NCBI RefSeq assembly: GCF_003143955.1
Contig: NZ_QFVS01000003.1
Span: 1 to 64,000, forward strand
Source of the DNA: Kurthia zopfii
GTDB taxonomy: Bacteria; Bacillota; Bacilli; Bacillales_A; Planococcaceae
Reading direction: 5' to 3'
Length of the DNA stretch: 64,000 nucleotides
The notes beneath the pieces are model-generated. The model did not search any database. It had not been told where the DNA came from and worked only from the letters and a program-made list of their open reading frames with translations. The position numbers were made by a program, and so were the translations under genes. The stretch's first letter is position 1. Each line of letters opens with the position of its first letter. Shown here piece after piece: positions 1-7,536 of this stretch.

Positions 1-903
1 TTCACAATAGGCTTCTTTTAATTCATGTGCGCTTTTTAAAAGAGGCGATAATGAGCGATAACGATTTAATTCCCATAATTGTTTTTCATTTAATTGAGCT
101 TCTCTTTTATAAAATACATAACGCATTCTTTTTAATCGTTTGCGATCATAGGCATGCCATTCACCTTGAACAGAACGGCGCACCTTATCCAAAGCCCAAT
201 AGATATAACGACAATAATGAAATCGATCCGCAATTATGACAGGTCGATTCAAGGCTTCTTTAACAGCTGCTTTGAAACTTTGATTCATATCCATTACAAC
301 GATTTCTACTTGATCACCATGTTTTTGTAGGTATTGTTTAATCGTATCTTTTCTACGATTGGGCAGTATATCGATTGGTTCATGTGTTTCCGCATTGGCA
401 ATAACTAATTGGAATTTCCCAGCGTTTGTATCTCCTTTATATTCATCAAGTGCGATTATTTTTGGTAGCTTGACACCTGAAGTTAATTGTTTTTCCGCGA
501 CCTTATCAAAACGGCGGATGACAGTAGATATGGATGTCCCCATTTTCTCCGCAACTGATTTGAATGTAGGTGATTTTACCCCTAATATTTGAATAACCTG
601 ATTCCATTCTTTCGAAAAGCGTTGGTATCGATCAATGAAAGAGGACTTTTCTGAAAAACGTTTTCCGCAAGAACAAGAATAGCGACGGCGTTTATAGTAA
701 AGCACCGTTAATCTTTCAAACCATTTTAAATGGCTAATTCTTTGGATTCGATAATCATGTACTTTCGAAGTAGTGGAACGGCAAGATGGGCAAGTATGAG
801 GAACTTTAGGCAGCTCAATATAAAGGGCATACTTTCCCTCAATTTCTTCAATTTTTGTGATTAAAACATCTTTTAATCCTGGTATATTCATGATAGACTT
901 CAT
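1..903 (-). CDS. ISL3-family transposase, C-terminus cut by window edge
   Basis: The 301 visible codons are open to base 1. The N-terminus carries a zinc-finger-like cysteine set (C38-P-S-C41 and C77-S-C79). A helix-turn-helix-like stretch follows around residues 110-135 (SVAEKMGTSISTVIRRF). Two acidic DDE residues are visible, D153 in ALDEYKGD and D205 in VVMDMNQSF. The third catalytic Glu would lie beyond the window. Family members are about 400-430 residues, so about a quarter is missing. The start at 903 is chosen because AAGGGTGAG lies about a dozen bases upstream and MKSIMNIPGLKD resembles family N-termini; an ATG at 942 is also in frame. No lesion is seen in the visible part, so it may be active. 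Confidence 0.9.
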   Translation of the reverse strand, partial: MKSIMNIPGLKDVLITKIEEIEGKYALYIELPKVPHTCPSCRSTTSKVHDYRIQRISHLKWFERLTVLYYKRRRYSCSCGKRFSEKSSFIDRYQRFSKEWNQVIQILGVKSPTFKSVAEKMGTSISTVIRRFDKVAEKQLTSGVKLPKIIALDEYKGDTNAGKFQLVIANAETHEPIDILPNRRKDTIKQYLQKHGDQVEIVVMDMNQSFKAAVKEALNRPVIIADRFHYCRYIYWALDKVRRSVQGEWHAYDRKRLKRMRYVFYKREAQLNEKQLWELNRYRSLSPLLKSAHELKEAYCE

Positions 904-1008
904 ATAGCACAGCTCACCCTTCTTTCGCTTATTATTCAGCATTTTAAGTATAAAGGAATTGGTGAAACTGTGCTTTTTTTTTTGCCTTTTTCACATAGAT
1001 CAACATTG

Positions 1009-1122
1009 AAAGAAATAACGAGGACTCCTGCCGAAAAACAAGTGTGAAGCAATCCTTTCTTTCCACCTAAAGTGGAAAGAAATAGTGCGGCACTTGTCGG
1101 CGGAAAGCATTCGTTATTTCTG
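1009..1122. repeat. Nested long inverted repeat inside the IS end
   Basis: The outer arms 1011-1021 and 1111-1121 are perfect 11-bp complements. Next come imperfect complementary arms sharing ACAAGTG/CACTTGT. The core is a perfect 11-bp stem, TTTCTTTCCAC (1056-1066) with GTGGAAAGAAA (1072-1082), around a 5-base loop. Phrases such as GACTCCTGC and GGCGGAAAGC recall a widespread uncharacterised intergenic repeat of Bacillales, from memory and not verified here. The rest of the 904-1251 gap holds the IS end and the rocG terminator. Confidence 0.7.
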
Positions 1123-1202
1123 AAAGTTACAACGTGAATTGTTTTAAGACCCCAACATATATAATAGAACCCAAAAAGTATACTTCGTAAAGAAATGAAT
1201 GC

Positions 1203-1240
1203 AAAAAAGGAAGAATCCAATAATCCGGATTCTTCCTTTT
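1203..1240 (-). terminator. rocG terminator
   Basis: A perfect stem (AAAAGGAAGAATCC against GGATTCTTCCTTTT) lies just downstream of the rocG stop on the minus strand and ends in a U-rich tract. Confidence 0.85.
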
Positions 1241-1251
1241 CTATTTGGAGA

Positions 1252-2496
1252 TTATACCCAACCACGGAAGCGTGAAGCCTCAGCAGTTTTACGTACACCT
1301 ACCATGTAAGCAGCTAAACGCATATCAATATTGCGAGAAGTAGCTACATTATATACATTATCAAATGCATCAACCATTTTCTTCAATAGACGTTCGTTCA
1401 CTTCTTCTTCAGTCCAGTAGTAACCTTGGTTATTTTGAACCCACTCGAAGTAAGAAACTGTAACCCCACCAGCACTCGCTAAAACATCCGGTACTAATAG
1501 AATACCGCGATCATTTAAGATCTTCGTTGCTTCAGAAGTTGTCGGGCCATTCGCGGCTTCAACAACAATGCTTGCTTGAATTTTATGTGCATTTTCAGCT
1601 GTAATTTGATTTTCAATTGCTGCCGGAACAAGAATATCACATTCAAGTTCTAACAATTCTTTATTCGAAATTGTATTTTCAAATAGTGTAGTTACTGTAC
1701 CGAAACTATCTCTACGATCTAATAAATAATCGATGTCTAAACCTTCTGGGTCATATAGAGCGCCGTATGCATCAGAGATACCTACTACTTTCGCGCCTAA
1801 GTCACTCATAAATTTAGCTAAGAAGCTACCTGCATTACCGAATCCTTGAATTACGATTCTTGCGTCTTTAATTGCGATGTTTCGACGTTTCGCTGCTTCT
1901 TCGATAACAATTGTTACACCTTGAGCAGTTGCTTTATCACGTCCTACTGATCCACCTAATACAATCGGTTTACCAGTAATGAATCCTGGTGAGTTGAATT
2001 CATCCATACGGCTGTATTCATCCATCATCCAAGCCATGATTTGAGCATTTGTAAATACGTCTGGCGCTGGAATATCTTTCGTAGGTCCAACAATTTGACT
2101 TGTTGCACGAACATATCCACGACTTAATCTCTCAAGTTCGCCCATCGACATTTGACGTGGGTCACAAATTACGCCGCCTTTACCGCCACCATATGGTAGG
2201 TCTACAATCCCTGCTTTTAAAGTCATCCACATTGATAGAGCTTTCACTTCTTCTTCCGATACATTCGGGTGGAAACGTACGCCACCTTTAGTAGGTCCAA
2301 CTGCATCATTGTGCTGTGCACGATAACCAGTAAATACTCTTACTTGTCCATTGTCCATTTTGATTGGAATACGTACTTCTAACATACGAAGTGGTTCTTT
2401 TAACAACTCATACATACCTTCGTCATAGCCTAGTTTTTGAAGTGCCTTTTGGATAATAGCTTGCGTAGATGTGAACAGGTTTAGATTTTCTGCCAT
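1252..2496 (-). CDS. rocG: NAD-dependent glutamate dehydrogenase (RocG/GudB type)
   Basis: Catalyses oxidative deamination of glutamate to 2-oxoglutarate and ammonium in the cytosol, the last step of arginine, ornithine and proline catabolism. At 414 residues it is a full-length hexameric-type enzyme. The substrate and catalytic region is VGPTKGGVRFHP (about 66-77) and K94/K106 in LKAGIVDLPYGGGKGG; the Rossmann glycines are GFGNAG (about 218-223). The tandem codon duplication of cryptic B. subtilis gudB is absent, so it should be active. AAGAGGCG precedes the ATG. It lies downstream of rocD with its own candidate promoter and operator. Context favours the name rocG, but gudB cannot be excluded. 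In B. subtilis this enzyme also inhibits GltC, whose gene is at 54337. Confidence 0.93.
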   Translation of the reverse strand: MAENLNLFTSTQAIIQKALQKLGYDEGMYELLKEPLRMLEVRIPIKMDNGQVRVFTGYRAQHNDAVGPTKGGVRFHPNVSEEEVKALSMWMTLKAGIVDLPYGGGKGGVICDPRQMSMGELERLSRGYVRATSQIVGPTKDIPAPDVFTNAQIMAWMMDEYSRMDEFNSPGFITGKPIVLGGSVGRDKATAQGVTIVIEEAAKRRNIAIKDARIVIQGFGNAGSFLAKFMSDLGAKVVGISDAYGALYDPEGLDIDYLLDRRDSFGTVTTLFENTISNKELLELECDILVPAAIENQITAENAHKIQASIVVEAANGPTTSEATKILNDRGILLVPDVLASAGGVTVSYFEWVQNNQGYYWTEEEVNERLLKKMVDAFDNVYNVATSRNIDMRLAAYMVGVRKTAEASRFRGWV

Positions 2497-2539
2497 TTGA
2501 TTTTTTCGCCTCTTTACTATTTTATAGTTTAAAATCCCT

Positions 2540-2577
2540 TGATAGAAGGTTCTATCATATTGAATCGCATATATTTT
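2540..2577 (-). promoter_or_regulatory. Palindromic operator and -10 box upstream of rocG
   Basis: TGATAGAAGGTTCTATCA at 2540-2557 is a perfect dyad with 8-base arms. A minus-strand TTAAAAT (-10-like) lies at about 2572-2577, so the dyad would sit at or just after the transcription start, a repressor position. The binding protein is unknown. No -24/-12 sigma-54 promoter is visible here. Confidence 0.5.
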
Positions 2578-2613
2578 AACATAATTTCGTTAAAGAATCT
2601 CTTAATTGAAGTC

Positions 2614-3807
2614 TTATTTTGTAAATACTTGTTTAATACGCTCTAATGCCCAGTCTAGTTCTTCTTTTGAAATTACTAGTGGTGGAGCAAAACGGATTAC
2701 TGTATCGTGCGTTTCTTTACATAGAAGACCTAATTCCATTAATTCTTCACAGTACGGACGTGCCTCAACATCTAATTCTAAACCGATGAATAATCCACGG
2801 CCACGAACTTCTTTAATATGTGGGTTGTTGATTGTACGTAATTCGCCCATGAAGTATTCGCCTAGTTCTTGAGAACGCTCAGCTAATTTTTCGTCTTTTA
2901 ATACGTTGATTGAAGCTAGAGAAACTGCACATGCAAGTGGGTTACCACCGAAAGTAGAACCGTGTGAACCTGGGTTGAATACACCTAGAACATCGCGATC
3001 AGCTACTACACATGAGATTGGGAATACGCCGCCACCAAGTGCTTTACCTAAAATGTACATGTCAGGGTTTACATCTTCCCACTCACAAGCGAACATTTTA
3101 CCAGTACGAGCTAAACCTGCTTGAATTTCATCAGCAATGAATAGAACGTTGTTTTCGCGACATAATTCACGAGCAGCTTTTAGGAAACCAGCTGGAGGTA
3201 ATACGATTCCTGCTTCACCTTGGATTGGTTCGATCATGAATGCAGCAGTGTTTGGAGTGATTGCTGCTTTAAGTTGCTCAAGGTTACCGTAGTCTACTAA
3301 TTTGATTCCTGGAAGTAATGGACCGAAACCTCTGCGGTATTCAGCATCTGATGTAAGAGAAACTGCTAACATCGTACGACCGTGGAAGTTACCATTACAA
3401 GCAATTACTTCTGCTTGACCATCAGCAACACCTTTTACATCATAAGCCCAACGACGAGCTGCTTTGAATGCAGTCTCAACTGCTTCTGCACCAGTATTCA
3501 TTGGAAGAACCATTTCTTTACCTGTTAATTCACTTACTGCTTCATACCAAGGACCTAATTGGTCAGAGTGGAAAGCACGAGAAGTTAAAGTTACGCGGTC
3601 TGCTTGATCTTTAAGAGCTTGGATGATTTTCGGGTGACGGTGACCTTGGTTTACTGCAGAATAAGCTGAAAGCATATCCATGTATTTGTTACCTTCTGGA
3701 TCTTTTACCCATACGCCCTCTGCTTCTGAGATTACGATTGGTAGTGGTAGGTAGTTTTGAGCACCGATTGAGTTTGTTTGTTCGATAATTGTAGTTGATT
3801 TAGTCAT
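2614..3807 (-). CDS. rocD: Ornithine aminotransferase
   Basis: A PLP enzyme that transfers the delta-amino group of ornithine to 2-oxoglutarate, giving glutamate semialdehyde (pyrroline-5-carboxylate) and glutamate. It is 397 residues, the usual length for the class III family. The PLP lysine is K255 in [10 protein letters not shown], the pyridine-N aspartate is D226 in [10 protein letters not shown], and [17 protein letters not shown] (about 104-120) is the phosphate-binding helix. The ATG is preceded by AAGGAGG. It lies between rocA and rocG on the same strand, and its product is the substrate of RocA. A cre-like site overlaps its leader, suggesting catabolite control, which is an inference. 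Confidence 0.95.
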   Translation of the reverse strand: MTKSTTIIEQTNSIGAQNYLPLPIVISEAEGVWVKDPEGNKYMDMLSAYSAVNQGHRHPKIIQALKDQADRVTLTSRAFHSDQLGPWYEAVSELTGKEMVLPMNTGAEAVETAFKAARRWAYDVKGVADGQAEVIACNGNFHGRTMLAVSLTSDAEYRRGFGPLLPGIKLVDYGNLEQLKAAITPNTAAFMIEPIQGEAGIVLPPAGFLKAARELCRENNVLFIADEIQAGLARTGKMFACEWEDVNPDMYILGKALGGGVFPISCVVADRDVLGVFNPGSHGSTFGGNPLACAVSLASINVLKDEKLAERSQELGEYFMGELRTINNPHIKEVRGRGLFIGLELDVEARPYCEELMELGLLCKETHDTVIRFAPPLVISKEELDWALERIKQVFTK

Positions 3808-3830
3808 TGTTGTTGCCTCCTTAAGTTTTA

Positions 3831-3844
3831 TGTAAACGCTTTAT
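3831..3844 (-). promoter_or_regulatory. Candidate cre (CcpA) site upstream of rocD
   Basis: TGTAAACGCTTTAT fits the cre consensus (TGWNANCGNTNWCA) except at the last two bases. It lies 24-37 bases before the rocD start, between the rocA terminator and the ribosome-binding site. Glucose repression through CcpA would be expected if it is functional. Confidence 0.45.
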
Positions 3845-3850
3845 TTTCTT

Positions 3851-3896
3851 TAAAAAGAAATAACTGTCCCCAATGTTAGAGGTATTGAGGACAGTT
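3851..3896 (-). terminator. rocA terminator
   Basis: The stem AACTGTCCCCAAT (3862-3874) with ATTGAGGACAGTT (3884-3896) is followed on the minus strand by a U-rich run. It separates rocA from rocD transcription. Confidence 0.75.
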
Positions 3897-3907
3897 AGAA
3901 TGTTTAC

Positions 3908-5452
3908 TTAGAAAGTTTCTGAAACTGTTTTTGGTTGCATGTGTAATGTTAAGAAGTCTGGGCCACCAGCTTTAGAGCAAGTACCTGACATATTGTATCC
4001 ACCGAATGGTTGGTAACCAACGATTGCACCAGTACAAGTACGGTTGATGTATAAGTTACCTACGAAGAAATCTTCGCGAGCGCGTTCGATGTGTTCACGG
4101 TTAGTAGAGATGATTGCACCTGTTAAACCGTATACTGTGTTATTTGCGATTTCTAAAGCTTCGTCGAAATCTTTCGCTTTAGCGATTGCTACGATTGGAC
4201 CGAAGATTTCTTCTTGCATTAAGCGATCTTTTGGCGCTACGTCTACAACTACTGTTGGGTTAACGAAGTAACCAACTGAATCGTCTGCAGTACCACCAGC
4301 TACGATGCGGCCTTCTTCTTTAGCAACTTCGAAGTAAGAAGTAACTTTTTTGAATGCTGCTTCGTCGATCACTGTTGCCATGAAGTTATCTGGATCAGTA
4401 GGATCACCGATTGTTAATGCTTTTGTAAGTTCTGTAACACGTTCAACAACTTGATCGTAAACATCTTCTACGATGACAGCGCGTGAACATGCTGAACATT
4501 TTTGTCCTGAGAAACCAAATGCTGATTTCACGATTGATTGAGCAGCTAATTCTAAATCTGCTTCTTTATCAACTAGGATTGTATCTTTACCGCCCATTTC
4601 AGCGATTACACGTTTGATCCAAATTTGTCCTTCATTTAAAACTGAAGCACGTTCGTTAATACGAAGACCTACATCACGTGAACCTGTGAATGATACGAAG
4701 CGAGTACGTGGGTGGTCTACTAAGTAGTCCCCAACCTCTGCACCAGAACCTGGAATGTAGTTAACTACGCCAGCTGGTAATCCTGCTTCTTCAAGAATCT
4801 CCATGAATTTGTATGCGATTACAGGAGTTGTTGAAGCTGGTTTTAATAGAACTGTGTTACCCGTTACAACTGCTGCTACTGTAGTACCAGCCATGATTGC
4901 GAATGGGAAGTTCCATGGTGAGATTACAACACCTACCCCTAGTGCGCGGTAATCAAATTTATTATATTCGCCTGGACGTGATTCCACTGGCTTGCCATCT
5001 TTAAGTGATAACATTTGGCGAGCGTAATACTCGAAGAAGTCAATTGCTTCAGCTGTATCTGCATCTGCCTCAACCCATGGTTTACCAGCTTCGATTGTCA
5101 TCATTGCTGACATCTCGTGGCGGCGACGTTTTGTAATTTCTGCTACTTTGAATAAAATGTCTGCACGAACTTTTGCATCTACTTTACTCCAAGTTTTGAA
5201 AGTTTCATCAGCTACTTGCATCGCTTTCTCAGCTAATTCTTGAGAAGCTTTTGATACAGTACCGACTACTTCAGTTTTTTTCGCTGGATTATAAGAAGTA
5301 ATTTTTTCTTCTGTGAAGATTTTTTCTCCACCAATTACTAATGGATAGTCTTTACCAAGTTCGCCTTGGACCTTTTTAAGAGCCTCTCTGTATGCTTGAC
5401 GATTTTCCTCATTTGAAAAATCTGCTAATGGTTCAGTTTTGTACGGAATCAT
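3908..5452 (-). CDS. rocA: 1-pyrroline-5-carboxylate dehydrogenase
   Basis: Oxidises pyrroline-5-carboxylate/glutamate semialdehyde to glutamate with NAD+, completing ornithine and proline breakdown. The 514 residues match the stand-alone Bacillus RocA (about 515). The catalytic Cys is C319 in FSGQKCSAC, the general-base Glu is E285 in IAEMGGKD, and the oxyanion Asn is in [10 protein letters not shown] (about 176-185). The start ATG has a clear AAGGAGG. It is divergent from rocR, with face-to-face promoters and two GCAA-N7-TTGC dyads in the 142-bp intergenic region. Confidence 0.95.
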   Translation of the reverse strand: MIPYKTEPLADFSNEENRQAYREALKKVQGELGKDYPLVIGGEKIFTEEKITSYNPAKKTEVVGTVSKASQELAEKAMQVADETFKTWSKVDAKVRADILFKVAEITKRRRHEMSAMMTIEAGKPWVEADADTAEAIDFFEYYARQMLSLKDGKPVESRPGEYNKFDYRALGVGVVISPWNFPFAIMAGTTVAAVVTGNTVLLKPASTTPVIAYKFMEILEEAGLPAGVVNYIPGSGAEVGDYLVDHPRTRFVSFTGSRDVGLRINERASVLNEGQIWIKRVIAEMGGKDTILVDKEADLELAAQSIVKSAFGFSGQKCSACSRAVIVEDVYDQVVERVTELTKALTIGDPTDPDNFMATVIDEAAFKKVTSYFEVAKEEGRIVAGGTADDSVGYFVNPTVVVDVAPKDRLMQEEIFGPIVAIAKAKDFDEALEIANNTVYGLTGAIISTNREHIERAREDFFVGNLYINRTCTGAIVGYQPFGGYNMSGTCSKAGGPDFLTLHMQPKTVSETF

Positions 5453-5480
5453 TTCATATCCTCCTTATAATTGCAGAAGT

Positions 5481-5548
5481 GCAAAAAATATTTGCGTTTC
5501 TGTCTCGTTTACACTTATAATAATGCAAGAGAATGTTGCGTTTTTCAA
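5481..5548. promoter_or_regulatory. rocA/rocR divergent promoters with two GCAA-N7-TTGC dyads
   Basis: The plus strand has TTGCGT (5492-5497), an 18-base spacer and TATAAT (5516-5521) for rocR. The minus strand has TTGAAA (5543-5548), a 17-base spacer and CATTAT (5520-5525) for rocA. Two 15-bp dyads, GCAAAAAATATTTGC (5481-5495) and GCAAGAGAATGTTGC (5525-5539), are 44 bp apart centre to centre. One overlaps the rocR -35; the other fills the rocA spacer. Both promoters look sigma-A-like, and no TGGCAC-N5-TTGCA element was found. Confidence 0.6.
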
Positions 5549-5594
5549 GTAAAAAGTTGCATTTCATACAAATTTTTTTCACGGAGTGAGTACT

Positions 5595-6926
5595 ATGACA
5601 AACGAAAACCTTGATTTGACGGTGTTTTACGAGTTTTTAACAGAAAACACTGCAATTGGAATTCATGCGATTAATGCACAAGGAGAGACAATCATCTATA
5701 ACGAAAAGATGAAAAAAATCGAAGGTCTTAATTTAGATGATGTGTCGGATCGCTCAATTTTAGATATTTTCCGTTTTAACAATGCTGATGAATCAACATT
5801 GCTGCAAGTTCTACAATCTGGCCAATCCGTAATTAATGTGAAACAGACTTACTGGAATCAAAATGGTCAAGAAATCACAACAATTAATGATACATACCCC
5901 GTCATGAAAGATGGACAGATTTTAGGGGCTATCGAATTTTCGCGTGATATAACTACATTAGAAAAACTTGTTAATCAACCGCTACAACGTTACGGTGAGC
6001 CTATTACATTTGAAGTGATTACTGCTGTCTCAAATGAGATGAAAAGAGTTATTCAAATCGCTAAAAAAGCTGCGATTGCTAAATTACCTGTTCTTCTAAT
6101 AGGAGAATCTGGTACTGGGAAGGATTTAGTTGCGGAAGGAATTCATAATGCAACAGACCCTATTTCTGAACAATTCATTACTGTTTACTGCAACCGTTCT
6201 GATGGCAATGTCATCGATAAACTTGCGGAACAATTAATCGACTTACCAGCTAGTACCGTTTTTTGTGAACGAATCGAATATCTTTCATTAGAACAACAAG
6301 AAAAACTTTTAGAAATACTCGAACAATATGGTACGGAACATCTATTCATTGCGAGTGTTGGGAATGATCCAATCGATTTAATCGCTGAGAATTTAGTGTT
6401 GAAGGATCTTTACTATTACTTTGCCGCAATGTCGATTACAATTCCGCCATTGAAAGAGCGATTGAGCGACCTACTTCCATTTGTACAAGATTACTTAAGT
6501 CGCTACCGTAGATTTTTCGGTAGTCAGATTAAAGGGATTACGAATGAAGTAGAACAATTATTCATGCATTATGATTGGCCTGGTAATTTGAAAGAACTAG
6601 AAGTGCTTTTAGATGAGATGGGGACGATGATGACGAACGAAGAATATATTACGTATGATATTCTACCGCATCATTTCAAGTTGAAGGTTCAGGAATACCG
6701 AGATACAACGCCTTTACATGCTGAAGATTTCGTCATCCAAGCTGAACAAGAGTTAATGCCTCTCGATACGTATTTAAGAGAAGCAGAAACATATTATTTG
6801 AATAAAGTACTGGATAAATACGGGCAAAATATTACGAAAGCAGCTGAGGCACTTGGGATGAGTAGACAAAACCTTCAGTATCGAATTCGTAAAATGAAAA
6901 GCACAAAAAAGACTACAGTTGATTAA
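5595..6926 (+). CDS. rocR: RocR-like regulator with degenerate AAA+ domain
   Basis: Homologue of the arginine/ornithine regulator RocR: N-terminal PAS-like sensor (about 5-125), AAA+ domain (about 145-320) and C-terminal Fis-type helix-turn-helix (about 405-432, ITKAAEALGMSRQNLQYRIR). Walker A is intact (GESGTGKD, about 170-177). The segment that should carry GAFTGA is missing, the Walker B position reads VFCERIEYL instead of LLLDEINSL-like, and the arginine-finger region reads VLKDLYYYF. Such a protein should not remodel sigma-54 polymerase. ATG 5595 is preferred over an in-frame GTG at 5586 because GGAG at 5583-5586 is its ribosome site. It probably controls rocA, perhaps as a repressor or a sigma-A co-activator. 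Confidence 0.85.
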   Translation: MTNENLDLTVFYEFLTENTAIGIHAINAQGETIIYNEKMKKIEGLNLDDVSDRSILDIFRFNNADESTLLQVLQSGQSVINVKQTYWNQNGQEITTINDTYPVMKDGQILGAIEFSRDITTLEKLVNQPLQRYGEPITFEVITAVSNEMKRVIQIAKKAAIAKLPVLLIGESGTGKDLVAEGIHNATDPISEQFITVYCNRSDGNVIDKLAEQLIDLPASTVFCERIEYLSLEQQEKLLEILEQYGTEHLFIASVGNDPIDLIAENLVLKDLYYYFAAMSITIPPLKERLSDLLPFVQDYLSRYRRFFGSQIKGITNEVEQLFMHYDWPGNLKELEVLLDEMGTMMTNEEYITYDILPHHFKLKVQEYRDTTPLHAEDFVIQAEQELMPLDTYLREAETYYLNKVLDKYGQNITKAAEALGMSRQNLQYRIRKMKSTKKTTVD

Positions 6927-6940
6927 ACTGTAGTCTTTTT
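6906..6940. terminator. Bidirectional terminator between rocR and yugI
   Basis: A 15-bp perfect stem, AAAAAGACTACAGTT with AACTGTAGTCTTTTT, overlaps the rocR stop codon and has A and T runs on its two sides. It can serve both convergent genes. Confidence 0.9.
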
Positions 6941-6949
6941 ATTTGAAAA

Positions 6950-7324
6950 TTATTTAATGCCGGACTCTTCAATCCATTGATTTAACTTTTCTTTTAAAGA
7001 ATTAAAACCTACTGCATCCTGTTCATTCACACGATTTTGAAGTGATTTTCTAGGCGATAATTCTTTTTTGCGCTGTGGTTTTTCGCGAAGTGCGCGAATA
7101 GAAAGACTGATTTTTTTGTTTGGGTCTTCTACTTCTAGCACCTGAACAGTTACTGTATCACCAACACTTATGAATTCGGAAATACTCTTTACGAAACCAT
7201 ACGTAATTTCTGATATATGGACTAACCCCTGTGTTTGTTCATCGAGAGAAACAAATGCACCGTATGGTTGAATCCCCGTAACTTTTCCAGTTACCACATC
7301 TCCTACTTTGTATTTGTTTGACAT
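6950..7324 (-). CDS. yugI: S1-domain RNA-binding protein (YugI, general stress protein 13 family)
   Basis: A single S1 RNA-binding domain (about 3-78) with typical GDVVTGKVTGIQPYGAFVSL and GLVHISEI motifs is followed by a basic linker (KPQRKKELSPRK) and an acidic tail. The 124 residues are close to YugI (about 130). Family members bind RNA or associate with ribosomes; the precise role is not settled. It stands alone, convergent with rocR, with a good sigma-A promoter at 7381-7409. Confidence 0.88.
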   Translation of the reverse strand: MSNKYKVGDVVTGKVTGIQPYGAFVSLDEQTQGLVHISEITYGFVKSISEFISVGDTVTVQVLEVEDPNKKISLSIRALREKPQRKKELSPRKSLQNRVNEQDAVGFNSLKEKLNQWIEESGIK

Positions 7325-7380
7325 CTCGCCATCCCACTTTCTTACTATTCAATTTTATATTTCGTATATTTTCACTTTGA

Positions 7381-7409
7381 ATTATAGCATAGCGACAAAT
7401 AGTGGGCAA
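7381..7409 (-). promoter_or_regulatory. Sigma-A promoter of yugI
   Basis: On the minus strand, TTGCCC (7404-7409), a 17-base spacer and a perfect TATAAT (7381-7386) lie upstream of yugI. Confidence 0.7.
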
Positions 7410-7477
7410 AGAATCACATATTGGAAATCTTACGTAAAACGACTTAAATAATATTACTATTTATAATATTAGCATGA

Positions 7478-7492
7478 TTTTTTCAGAATATT
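7478..7492 (+). promoter_or_regulatory. Candidate CodY box upstream of the symporter
   Basis: TTTTTTCAGAATATT differs from AATTTTCWGAAAATT at three of 15 positions and lies 45 bases before an amino-acid transporter start. This is a weak but biologically sensible match. Confidence 0.3.
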
Positions 7493-7536
7493 GTTGTAAA
7501 ATTAAGCAATCGCATTTTTAAAGGAGGATATAAAAA

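Larger units (their letters stand above)
1..1171 (-). mobile_element. ISL3-family insertion sequence, partial
   Basis: The element contains an ISL3-type transposase reading leftward off the window edge. Its right end is placed at about 1171 because the sequence reading inward from there (GGTTCTATTATATATGTTGG) matches one end of a small element at 27252-27326 in 27 of the first 34 positions. Between the transposase start and this end lies a long nested hairpin (1009-1122). The left end and the flanking target duplication are outside the window. The terminus is an inference from the repeat match. Confidence 0.7.

Noticed and set aside
936-1298. 120-codon minus-strand open frame across the IS end and rocG terminator
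   Set aside because: It is antisense-free filler made of the hairpin repeat, the terminator and the last rocG codons in another frame. It has no ribosome site and no recognisable protein.
2497-5594. Sigma-54 -24/-12 promoters before rocG, rocD or rocA
   Set aside because: I looked for TGGCAC-N5-TTGCA-like pairs on the minus strand in all three leaders and found none. Sigma-A-like elements are visible instead for rocA, and a -10 for rocG.
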